A stretch of 9,421 bases of DNA. Origin: Methanosarcinales archaeon. Lineage in GTDB: Archaea > Halobacteriota > Methanosarcinia > Methanosarcinales > Methanocomedenaceae. The translations under genes were made by a program, and so were the position numbers. Positions 1-5,983 of this stretch are shown piece by piece. Location: positions 1 through 9,421 of the forward strand of contig JAUWTY010000032.1 of assembly GCA_030614485.1 (NCBI GenBank), in the 5' to 3' direction. The stretch's first letter is position 1, and every line of letters begins with the position of its first letter. The notes below the pieces were generated by a model, which made no database searches, had not been told where the DNA came from, and was given only the letters and a program-made list of their open reading frames with translations.

Positions 1-953
1 CGGAACTTATCGGACGGTTCAAAGATAGCCTGATGGGAGCTGGCACCCAATTCATGCTTGAGACCACTGTCACCGACCTGGTTGTCAGCGATGGCCGGTG
101 TACCGGTGTGGTATTGAAAGACGGCAGCAGTATTGAGGCAAAAGCCGTCATCTTGGCCCCTGGACGTGTAGGTGCTGCCTGGGTGAACGATATGGTTGAG
201 GGTCACAATATCTCTGCAAGGTATGCCGGTATTGACATAGGTGTCAGGGTGGAAGTGCCATCTATCATAATGGAACCTGTGACCGCTATAAACCGCGACC
301 CCAAGTTCCATATCATGACACGTAAATACGACGACTTCGTCAGGACTTTCTGCACTAATCATCACGGCTTTGTCGTCAAGGAAGAATATGAGGGATTCAT
401 AGCCACGAACGGCCACTCCATGAAGGATGTAGGATCAGAGAACACTAACTTCGCATTCCTTGTACGCATTGAACTCACCCACCCTATCGAGAACACGACC
501 AAGTACGGCCGTTCAGTAGCAAAATTGGCCACCACTATTGGCGGGGGAAAACCTGTGCTACAGCGCATGGGAGACCTGCGCCGGGGCCGGCGCTCCACCA
601 TTGAACGCATCCAGCGAAACCCTATCTCCAATACCCTGAAAGATGTGACTCCCGGCGATATCAGTATGGCAATGCCCCACCGTATCGTCATGGATATTAT
701 CGAAGGCCTGGAAGTCTTGAACCAGATCATACCAGGCGTAGCTTCGGATTCTACGCTGCTCTATGCCCCTGAGATAAAGTTCTATTCCATGCACCTGGAA
801 GTGGACAACAACATGAAAACCAGCATTGATGGGTTATATGCTGCCGGGGATGGCGCCGGATTGTCAAGGGATATTGTTAATGCAGCTGCCACTGGTGTCC
901 TGGCTGCCAGGGGAGTGACACGCAACCAGCAGGTGGACAATTATGGACAGTGA
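1..953 (+). CDS. FAD-dependent oxidoreductase, C-terminal part (5' end outside window)
   Basis: This is the C-terminal 316 residues of a flavoprotein that begins upstream; the open frame runs through the left edge (first full codon at 3) and stops with TGA at 951-953. The end carries the typical second FAD-contacting segment, GLYAAGDGAGLSRDIVNAA, in which a substrate-domain strand leads into a Gly-rich turn and a helix. Upstream, the EAKAVILAPGR stretch is the usual strand that precedes the dinucleotide-domain Gly. A conserved-looking VRTFC segment lies in the middle. Overall it resembles the COG2509 family of uncharacterised FAD-dependent dehydrogenases, which usually have about 460-490 residues, so roughly a third is missing. 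The N-terminal GxGxxG FAD motif is not visible here. Substrate and electron acceptor are unknown. It overlaps the next gene by 11 nt, which suggests co-transcription. An internal ATG at 33 is unlikely to be the start, because coding continues upstream. Confidence 0.85.
   Translation, partial: ELIGRFKDSLMGAGTQFMLETTVTDLVVSDGRCTGVVLKDGSSIEAKAVILAPGRVGAAWVNDMVEGHNISARYAGIDIGVRVEVPSIIMEPVTAINRDPKFHIMTRKYDDFVRTFCTNHHGFVVKEEYEGFIATNGHSMKDVGSENTNFAFLVRIELTHPIENTTKYGRSVAKLATTIGGGKPVLQRMGDLRRGRRSTIERIQRNPISNTLKDVTPGDISMAMPHRIVMDIIEGLEVLNQIIPGVASDSTLLYAPEIKFYSMHLEVDNNMKTSIDGLYAAGDGAGLSRDIVNAAATGVLAARGVTRNQQVDNYGQ
931..936 (+). promoter_or_regulatory. Ribosome binding site of the M24 peptidase gene
   Basis: AGGTGG lies 6 nt before the ATG at 943, inside the end of the preceding oxidoreductase gene. 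It matches the archaeal anti-Shine-Dalgarno and supports that ATG as start despite the 11-nt gene overlap. Confidence 0.6.
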
Positions 954-2085
954 ACAGTTCCTGGAACAGGAGTGGCTCGACGCCTACCTGATGCACACCA
1001 ATAGCATCTATAGTTCTGATATGTATTACGCTACCCGGTTCTTGGCAGGCGATGCTTTCACGTACCTCAATTCTGGTAATGAGGTGCTAATGGTCTCAAG
1101 CATGGAAAAGGGGCGTGCAGAAAAGGAATCCAGAATAGCGGATGTCAGGTCTTCTTCGGATTACAGCCTTAAGGAAGAAGCAAAAGCGCACAAGGACAGC
1201 GGGGAAGCATATTGTAGGGTGATTGCACGGCTCCTTAAGTGCGAAGGATTGCATAAAGTGGCAGTGCCCAGGGATTTTCCAGTATTTTATGCAGACTGCC
1301 TCGAGAGAGCCGGCTTCCAGATAACATGTGTTAAAAGCCCCATCATGATACAAAGAGAAAAAAAGACCACTTCAGAGATACAAGCCATAACCACTGCCCA
1401 GCGTGCCTGTGAGCAGGCCGTTACCAGGGCAATCGGGGCCATAAGTAAGGCAGATATCGTGAACGGCGAACTTATGACAAATGGAAAAACCTTAACGTCC
1501 GAAGACGTGAGGGCACTTATACATCATTCCCTATTGGATAATGCATGCGAAGCCGATGGTACCATTGTGGCATGCGGACCCCGCAGTGCCGACCCACATT
1601 GGCAGGGACAGGGTGCGCTGATGGCTGACCAGCCCATCGTAATGGACGTGTTCCCCAGGCACATGGTGCACAGATATTACAGTGATATGAGCCGGACCGT
1701 TGTCAGGGGTGAGCCGGACCCTAAGATAGTGGAGATGCACCAGGCAGTGCTGGCAGCACAGGAAGCTGCATTTGACCTCATAGGACCCGGGGTAAATGGC
1801 AGCGAGGTACACCAGGCAGTATGCGATACTATCACAGATGCCGGGTTCCATGTGGGAGATGAGGAAGGGTTCATACATTCCACAGGCCATGGTGTGGGCC
1901 TTGATGTACATGAACGGCCCGGGTTGGGCATGCAGGATGTGGCGTTGGAAAAGGGCAATGTGGTCACGGTAGAGCCCGGCTTATACTACAGGGATGTGGG
2001 TGGTGTCAGGGTGGAAGACATGGTAGTGGTCACTGCCAGTGGATGCAAGAACTTAACTACATTTGACAAGAATCTACGGATATAA
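943..2085 (+). CDS. M24 family metallopeptidase, Xaa-Pro aminopeptidase/dipeptidase type
   Basis: This 380-residue protein is predicted to be a cytoplasmic two-metal exopeptidase that cleaves Xaa-Pro bonds at peptide N-termini. Residues 1-150 are a divergent creatinase-like N-terminal domain and about 155-380 form the pita-bread catalytic domain. All five expected metal ligands can be placed: D235 (VMDVF), D248 (YYSDMSRT), H316 (STGHGVG), E344 (TVEPGLY) and E358 (RVEDM). The accessory histidines H219 (DPHW) and H323 (DVHERP) are also present. The two Asp ligands are 13 residues apart rather than the common 11, because of a short insertion. Length is normal for archaeal members. The start at 943 has a good ribosome binding site and overlaps the upstream flavoprotein gene. 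A second M24 enzyme, methionine aminopeptidase, follows 17 nt downstream, pointing to one N-terminal processing operon. The exact substrate range cannot be told from sequence. Confidence 0.9.
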   Translation: MDSEQFLEQEWLDAYLMHTNSIYSSDMYYATRFLAGDAFTYLNSGNEVLMVSSMEKGRAEKESRIADVRSSSDYSLKEEAKAHKDSGEAYCRVIARLLKCEGLHKVAVPRDFPVFYADCLERAGFQITCVKSPIMIQREKKTTSEIQAITTAQRACEQAVTRAIGAISKADIVNGELMTNGKTLTSEDVRALIHHSLLDNACEADGTIVACGPRSADPHWQGQGALMADQPIVMDVFPRHMVHRYYSDMSRTVVRGEPDPKIVEMHQAVLAAQEAAFDLIGPGVNGSEVHQAVCDTITDAGFHVGDEEGFIHSTGHGVGLDVHERPGLGMQDVALEKGNVVTVEPGLYYRDVGGVRVEDMVVVTASGCKNLTTFDKNLRI

Positions 2086-2090
2086 TTATC

Positions 2091-2098
2091 AAGGTGAT
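2091..2098 (+). promoter_or_regulatory. Ribosome binding site that fixes the map start at 2103
   Basis: AAGGTGAT matches the archaeal anti-Shine-Dalgarno (AGGAGGTGAT) and sits 4 nt before the ATG at 2103. A GTG at 2094 in the same frame lies inside this site, so it is unlikely to be the true start. Confidence 0.65.
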
Positions 2099-2102
2099 AA
2101 AT

Positions 2103-3011
2103 ATGGATGACAAACTGGATGAAAACCAGATGCTGGAAGAAATCGACCAAATCATTGAGAAATACATAACCGCAGGTAAGATACTCTCAAAGGTCAGGGA
2201 AGAGACAGCCAAACAGGTCACTGTTGGCGCAAGCCTGTTTGAAGTGGCCCGGTTTAGCGAGGACATGATACGTGAGCTGGGCGGTGAGCCTGCCTTTCCC
2301 ATAAATATTTCCTGTAACGAGGAAGCAGCCCATGCCACACCCAAAAAGGACGATACTCAGGTGTTTGGAGAAGATATGGTCAAACTGGACATTGGTGTGC
2401 ATATTGACGGTTACATTGCCGATACTGCCAAAACCGTTGACCTCTCAGGGAACCCTGAACTTGTGGAGGCTGCCGAGGCCGCCCTTGAAGCCGCTATCAA
2501 GGCCATACATGCTGGTATCAACACGGCAGAGCTTGGAGTAATTATCAATGATACCATTACCGGGTTCGGGTATAAGCCGGTAGCCAACCTGACCGGACAC
2601 GGCCTGGCCCAGTATATGCAGCATGTCCCGCCCAGCATTCCTAATATCCCTATTGACAAAGGTGTTACTCTTGAAGTTGGACAGGTTGTGGCCATTGAAC
2701 CCTTTGCAACCAACGGCCAGGGACACGTGAACGAAGGCGCCAGCACAGAGATATATCACATTGTTGGCACAAGACCCATCCGTGCACCTGCGGCCAGGGC
2801 TTTGCTCAAAGAGATTGAAGCATACCAAACATTACCCTTTGCCAAACGCTGGCTCAACTCAAAGCACCTGGATTTTGCACTGCTCCAGCTTGAAAAGAAC
2901 GGGAATATATCATCTTACCCTGTACTTAAAGAGGAAAATGGAGCTCTGGTCTCCCAGGCAGAACATACTGTCATCGTGGAAGAGGATGGCTGTACAGTGA
3001 CTACCAGATAA
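2103..3011 (+). CDS. map: Methionine aminopeptidase, type II
   Basis: This 302-residue enzyme removes the initiator Met from new proteins in the cytoplasm. Numbered from the ATG at 2103, the five metal ligands are D96 (KLDIGVH), D107 (YIADTAKT), H166 (LTGHGLAQY), E199 (AIEPFAT) and E287 (QAEHTV). Their spacing agrees with archaeal and human type II enzymes. The long insert between H166/E199 and the final Glu, containing a helical segment (RAPAARALLKEIEAY), is the type II-specific subdomain. Length is close to other archaeal type II enzymes. The reading frame can be extended to GTG at 2094, but the ribosome binding site favours 2103. It directly follows a Xaa-Pro-type M24 peptidase on the same strand, and a secreted protein gene starts 19 nt after its stop. 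Confidence 0.95.
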   Translation: MDDKLDENQMLEEIDQIIEKYITAGKILSKVREETAKQVTVGASLFEVARFSEDMIRELGGEPAFPINISCNEEAAHATPKKDDTQVFGEDMVKLDIGVHIDGYIADTAKTVDLSGNPELVEAAEAALEAAIKAIHAGINTAELGVIINDTITGFGYKPVANLTGHGLAQYMQHVPPSIPNIPIDKGVTLEVGQVVAIEPFATNGQGHVNEGASTEIYHIVGTRPIRAPAARALLKEIEAYQTLPFAKRWLNSKHLDFALLQLEKNGNISSYPVLKEENGALVSQAEHTVIVEEDGCTVTTR

Positions 3012-3030
3012 TCATGAACGGACTATAGTC

Positions 3031-3834
3031 ATGAACAGGCGTGGAATAATAGCGGGACTGCTGTGTATTACATTAAGCATATCAATGATAACTTTAGTCC
3101 ATGCAGAATATGAATGGACCAACCATATCACAATCTACAATAATGGCATGCAATGGCAATATACCGAGAATATTTCAGGCATGGATTCCTATGTGTTCAA
3201 ATACGATATCGATAAAAAGCAGGGCAATAAGGACGACTTTGTCAGTGCATGGGAACTATTGAAGATGGATAAATACTTGAGGAATAAGTTCAGGACCTCT
3301 ATTGAACAAAAAATGGATGTAAAAATTGACAATTCCTCATATGGCATTGAGATACTGGATATCGATGCTTCACTTTCTGACCGGGCACTGGGGCCGGATG
3401 AGAGTCTTACCAGCATGACAAACACCTACCAGGTTCGGTATGGGTTTGAAGAAGGGCTATTCATAAATGGCAGCACCCTTTGGTTGCTGGGTGAGCCGGA
3501 TAGTGAACTATCAGTTAAGTTCCCGGAAGGTACACAGATTATTTCAACCAGCGGTATTGCTAACGTGAGTATTTACCAGTGGGAACTCTCAGGCAGGTTC
3601 GCCAAAGACACGAACCAGACACAAGCAACTGAAGGAGCAGAGATTACATACCACATCAACCAGACCTTGATGGAGTCCCCTGATGATGGATCCACAGATA
3701 CCGATCCCCCGGCCCAGGTGAATGATAACGTATCAGCCGCTCCCACACCTGCACCTACCTTTCCAGTTCCGTTCATAACAGCAGCATCCACGCTATTTGT
3801 CATTGCAGCCGCACTAATGTTATCAAAAGATTGA
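3031..3834 (+). CDS. Secreted, membrane-anchored, N-glycosylation-rich protein of unknown function
   Basis: I do not recognise the family with confidence; a resemblance to archaeal DUF4897-type proteins is possible but unverified. The 267-residue product has a Sec signal peptide (residues 1-25, basic MNRR start, hydrophobic core, likely cleavage after VHA). A globular region of about 180 residues, probably beta-rich, follows. Next comes a low-complexity linker at about 215-245 (Asp/Ser/Thr/Pro, then PTPAPT), and one C-terminal membrane helix at about 246-264 ending in SKD. This puts the bulk outside the cell, anchored at the C-terminus. There are seven N-X-S/T sequons, at N47, N101, N146, N178, N195, N210 and N233, all outside the signal peptide and helix. 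The anchor lacks a clear PGF-CTERM motif. The AglJ-like gene lies just downstream, so glycosylation of this protein is a reasonable inference. The ribosome binding site is weak. A surface role is likely; the function is unknown. Confidence 0.8.
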   Translation: MNRRGIIAGLLCITLSISMITLVHAEYEWTNHITIYNNGMQWQYTENISGMDSYVFKYDIDKKQGNKDDFVSAWELLKMDKYLRNKFRTSIEQKMDVKIDNSSYGIEILDIDASLSDRALGPDESLTSMTNTYQVRYGFEEGLFINGSTLWLLGEPDSELSVKFPEGTQIISTSGIANVSIYQWELSGRFAKDTNQTQATEGAEITYHINQTLMESPDDGSTDTDPPAQVNDNVSAAPTPAPTFPVPFITAASTLFVIAAALMLSKD

Positions 3835-3892
3835 ATATGTGTTACGCAAATTTAAAGTCAGTCAACCCGGAACTCATGGGAGAAACACGGAC

Positions 3893-4807
3893 ATGAACAG
3901 TACCATAAACCCTGAAGACGTTTGCATTTTTATTCCCACGTTAAACGAATCCCATACTATAGGCGGTCTTATTGATGAATTCAAAACCCTGGGATTCTCC
4001 AATATACTGGTCATGGACGGGCACAGCAAGGACAATACAGCCGACATTGCCAGAAAAGCTGGCGCCAATGTGGTTATGCAAACCGGTAAGGGAAAAGGCC
4101 AGGCTGTGATACAGGCCTTTGATACGATGGACAGCCCTTATGTTATCATGATAGACGGAGACGGTACATACCTGCCGGATGAGGTTAACCTTTTTATTGA
4201 AGCTTTTGAGCAGGGTGCCGGACACATTATCGGTGACCGCTTCGCGAATCCGGGTAAAGGTGCATTCACCAGGCTGAATTCCCTTGGTAACAAGATACTG
4301 AATAAAATGTTCGGATTCGCTTACGGGGGCTGGCTCTCAGATATTCTTTCAGGATATCGTGGATTTACCAGTGAGACCATATCAATGATGCTATTGAACC
4401 AGACCGGATTTGAGATAGAGACCGAAATGACCGTGGAATGTGTCAGGAATGAAGTTGATATACGAGTAGTTCCCATCACTTACTTGGCAAGGGCAGAAGC
4501 TGCTGTAACAAAGTTAAATCCCCTGACCGATGGGCTCAGGATAGGGAGGACGATATTCAATATGGCAAAGATAAACAACCCTTTATTTTATTTTAGTGTG
4601 ATGGGTGGAGTAACCGTTTTTATCGGATTGATAATGGGTATCTACGTGGTACATGAGTGGCTTGCCAATGTTACCCATGTCCTGCTGGCACTGCTGACCA
4701 CCCTTATCATTATGAGCGGGCTGCAGATGTTCATATTTGCTATGATGGGTGACCTTATAGTATCCCTCCATAAAGAGACTATGAGGGGTTTCAGGAAGAA
4801 CAAATAA
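3893..4807 (+). CDS. aglJ: AglJ-like dolichol-phosphate glycosyltransferase (GT2 family)
   Basis: The product is a membrane-associated GT-A fold glycosyltransferase, closest in my recognition to AglJ of archaeal N-glycosylation, which adds the first sugar to dolichol phosphate on the cytoplasmic face. Visible features, numbered from ATG 3893 (304 residues), are the nucleotide-binding strand start CIFIPTLNE (about 10-18), MDGHSKDNT, the GKGKGQAV loop, the metal/nucleotide motif D88-G-D90 in MIDGDGTY, GDRF, and DILSGYRGF, the acceptor-site helix typical of DPM1-like enzymes. Two membrane helices follow at about 232-252 and 262-285. A GTG at 3839 would add 18 residues, but it has no ribosome binding site. 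GGGAG at 3878-3882 precedes ATG 3893, and the family normally begins just before the first strand. It follows the sequon-rich surface protein by 58 nt and is the last plus-strand gene before a convergent minus-strand pair. Confidence 0.85.
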   Translation: MNSTINPEDVCIFIPTLNESHTIGGLIDEFKTLGFSNILVMDGHSKDNTADIARKAGANVVMQTGKGKGQAVIQAFDTMDSPYVIMIDGDGTYLPDEVNLFIEAFEQGAGHIIGDRFANPGKGAFTRLNSLGNKILNKMFGFAYGGWLSDILSGYRGFTSETISMMLLNQTGFEIETEMTVECVRNEVDIRVVPITYLARAEAAVTKLNPLTDGLRIGRTIFNMAKINNPLFYFSVMGGVTVFIGLIMGIYVVHEWLANVTHVLLALLTTLIIMSGLQMFIFAMMGDLIVSLHKETMRGFRKNK

Positions 4808-4836
4808 TTAGTAAATTAAATTGTTATATTTTATAT

Positions 4837-4857
4837 AAAAAGTAGAATAAAGCTACT
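4837..4857 (-). terminator. Possible terminator of the minus-strand Roadblock operon
   Basis: Read on the minus strand, a 5-bp stem (AGTAG/CTACT, 7-nt loop; plus-strand arms 4841-4845 and 4853-4857) runs into five T residues and an AT-rich stretch. It lies beyond the TGA at 4878 that would close the extended Roadblock frame. The stem is short. Archaeal termination may depend mainly on the T-rich run. Confidence 0.35.
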
Positions 4858-4877
4858 CTTACTTCATCAGCTACCTC

Positions 4878-5015
4878 TCAGGTTTCCGGGTGCACCTCAA
4901 AAGTAGCTTCCTCTGCTGCAGTATCGGGGGTAGATGAAAATTCGTGTGCAGGGGCGGGTGGAATTTCCTGTACTGAGGCAGGTTGTGCTTCTTGTATTAT
5001 TGGTAATGTAGCTAC
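4878..5015 (-). other. In-frame Pro/Ala/Glu-rich extension beyond the stop of the second Roadblock gene
   Basis: After the TAA at 5018-5016, the same minus-strand frame stays open for 45 sense codons and ends at TGA (4880-4878). The encoded peptide is low-complexity and rich in Pro, Ala, Glu and Thr, including QEIPPAPAHE and TAAEEATFE. Its style continues the last residues before the stop (TEIPMTEAT). This looks like a disordered C-terminal tail cut off by a nonsense change, or read through at some level, rather than random intergenic DNA. It has no own start codon or ribosome binding site. Confidence 0.5.
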
Positions 5016-5414
5016 TTAAGTGGCTTCAGTCATTGGGATTTCAGTTCCTTGTGCATCTTTCCTCATGGCAGCCACATCTTCTGGTGTGATTCCCATGATA
5101 GCTTTTTTCATAATCAGGTTCAATAATGATTCGTCTGCATGTTTTGACGTAAAAGTTCCCAAAATATAACTTTTATTGATTGCCAATTGGATAAATCCTT
5201 GATCGGCCTTGATTTCTAAACCGTTGATGGGAATTTTCAACCTAAAAATATCAATAAGTTGAAATAAATCACTGGAAGACTGGATCAATTCTTTTTCAAA
5301 AAGGTTAGGCACGTCATAAGCAATTATCTCACCATTCATATCCATTAAATATGAACCAACTACACCTTTAACTGTATTCTTGATATCTTCAAAAATGTTT
5401 GTCATGGCAATCAT
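5016..5414 (-). CDS. Roadblock/LC7-like protein 2, possibly truncated by an in-frame stop
   Basis: This small cytoplasmic protein (132 residues from ATG 5414, or 129 from the second ATG at 5405) has the Roadblock/LC7 pattern. An N-terminal helix (NIFEDIKNTVKG) is followed by a strand pair (VGSYLMDMNGEIIAYD), a long helix (LIQSSSDLFQLIDIFRL), more strands (LEIKADQGFIQLAINKSYILGTF), and a final helix (ADESLLNLIMKKAI). Such proteins usually dimerise and act as regulators or scaffolds for Ras-like GTPases such as MglA. After the fold come about 25 residues, PEDVAAMRKDAQGTEIPMTEAT, then TAA, and then 45 more open codons in the same frame, so the native tail may once have reached 4881. The gene overlaps the upstream Roadblock gene by 4 nt, which suggests translational coupling. 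No GTPase gene is in the window. The coding region is AT-rich compared with its flanks. The family call rests on pattern, not on a search. Confidence 0.65.
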   Translation of the reverse strand: MIAMTNIFEDIKNTVKGVVGSYLMDMNGEIIAYDVPNLFEKELIQSSSDLFQLIDIFRLKIPINGLEIKADQGFIQLAINKSYILGTFTSKHADESLLNLIMKKAIMGITPEDVAAMRKDAQGTEIPMTEAT

Positions 5415-5737
5415 CCCACTGTTGAGATCAGGGCTTCGATCTTTTTGTTGACCATGTCTTCATCTGCATCCTCAACCATGATGACACCAATGTAATGCTC
5501 ATTTTCAATAATTATGAGTATCTTGTATCCAGGTCCCCGAATAACAGACCTTCGGGCATTGCCTAATGTAAACATATTTGTGGCACCATTAAATGTTGTC
5601 CCCGAAAACCCTATTATTGAATTATCTGTATCTGAAATTTCATGAGAATCAAGTACAGTTCCATCACTTTTCATTATAGATATACCCTTAACTCCCTGAA
5701 TTCCCGTTAAGCTGTCTATAATTGCTTTTGTATCCAT
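5411..5737 (-). CDS. Roadblock/LC7-like protein 1
   Basis: This 108-residue product is a single Roadblock/LC7 domain. A helix (TKAIIDSLTGIQG) leads into the hallmark hairpin VKGISIMKSDGTVLDSHE. A middle helix (DNSIIGFSGTTFNGATNMF) follows, with a Gly/Arg-containing turn and two strands (YKILIIIENEHYIGVIMVE), and then a closing helix (DEDMVNKKIEALIST). In bacteria and archaea such proteins form dimers that bind or regulate Ras-like GTPases. I infer a similar scaffold role, possibly as a heterodimer with the next gene. The ATG at 5737 has GAGGT 6 nt upstream; TTG codons at 5743 and 5740 extend the frame but are not needed. Its TGA overlaps the ATG of the second Roadblock gene. There are no membrane segments or signal peptide. 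Confidence 0.75.
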   Translation of the reverse strand: MDTKAIIDSLTGIQGVKGISIMKSDGTVLDSHEISDTDNSIIGFSGTTFNGATNMFTLGNARRSVIRGPGYKILIIIENEHYIGVIMVEDADEDMVNKKIEALISTVG

Positions 5738-5743
5738 CAACAA

Positions 5744-5748
5744 ACCTC
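5744..5748 (-). promoter_or_regulatory. Ribosome binding site of Roadblock gene 1
   Basis: On the minus strand GAGGT lies 6 nt before ATG 5737. This supports that ATG over the in-frame TTG codons between them. Confidence 0.6.
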
Positions 5749-5800
5749 ACATTTCAAGTGTTTTTAAATATTCCCAGGCCCTACAATTCAATCGTTAAAA

Positions 5801-5810
5801 TTTTTATAAG
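5801..5810 (-). promoter_or_regulatory. Candidate TATA box for the Roadblock operon
   Basis: The minus strand reads CTTATAAAAA here. Transcription about 25 nt further on would begin near 5779, leaving a leader of about 40 nt that contains the GAGGT site. A second AT-rich box at 5761-5770 (TATTTAAAAA) would give almost no leader and is less consistent with that site. Confidence 0.35.
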
Positions 5811-5832
5811 AACATTTATTTATTAATCTTAC

Positions 5833-5840
5833 TTATATAT
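5833..5840 (+). promoter_or_regulatory. Candidate TATA box upstream of npdG
   Basis: TTATATAT is a good archaeal TATA-like sequence and predicts a start of transcription near 5862-5864, with a leader of about 120 nt before npdG. A weaker alternative, TTTATA at 5949-5954, would place the start only a few nt before the ATG at 5984. The two cannot be separated by eye. Confidence 0.35.
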
Positions 5841-5844
5841 TTTG

Positions 5845-5874
5845 GTGGTTTTGTGACTATACAGTGGTTTTGTG
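5845..5874 (+). repeat. Perfect 11-bp direct repeat, two copies
   Basis: GTGGTTTTGTG occurs at 5845-5855 and again at 5864-5874, separated by 8 nt (start-to-start 19 nt, close to two helical turns). The pair lies just downstream of the candidate TATA box at 5833-5840, where a repressor would block transcription. No other copy is apparent nearby. Its role is unknown. Confidence 0.7.
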
Positions 5875-5983
5875 GTAACAATATACTAATCTTAATTCAT
5901 TGAAGACCGATAAATCGTTTCAGTATTTCAAATATGGTGCATAAACCATTTATACCCAAAAATGCTATGACAGGAATGATATC

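Noticed and set aside
362..730. Open minus-strand frame of 122 codons inside the oxidoreductase gene
   Set aside because: It lies antisense to a well-supported flavoprotein gene, has no ribosome binding site, and its product is low-quality (Arg/Ser/Pro-rich with no recognisable fold).
1531..1911. Open minus-strand frame of 126 codons inside the M24 peptidase gene
   Set aside because: It is antisense to the catalytic domain with its conserved ligands; the peptide is His/Cys-rich, as expected from the complement of this coding sequence.
2445..2828. Open minus-strand frame of 127 codons inside map, with a second overlapping one at 2411-2746
   Set aside because: Both are antisense shadows of a highly conserved enzyme, and two mutually overlapping frames cannot both be real.
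3839..3892. GTG start adding 18 residues to the AglJ-like protein
   Set aside because: There is no ribosome binding site before GTG 3839, and the added residues are not of the kind seen in the family; ATG 3893 fits better.
5845..5874. CRISPR-like repeat
   Set aside because: Only two copies of 11 bp separated by 8 nt exist, with no spacer pattern and no cas genes.
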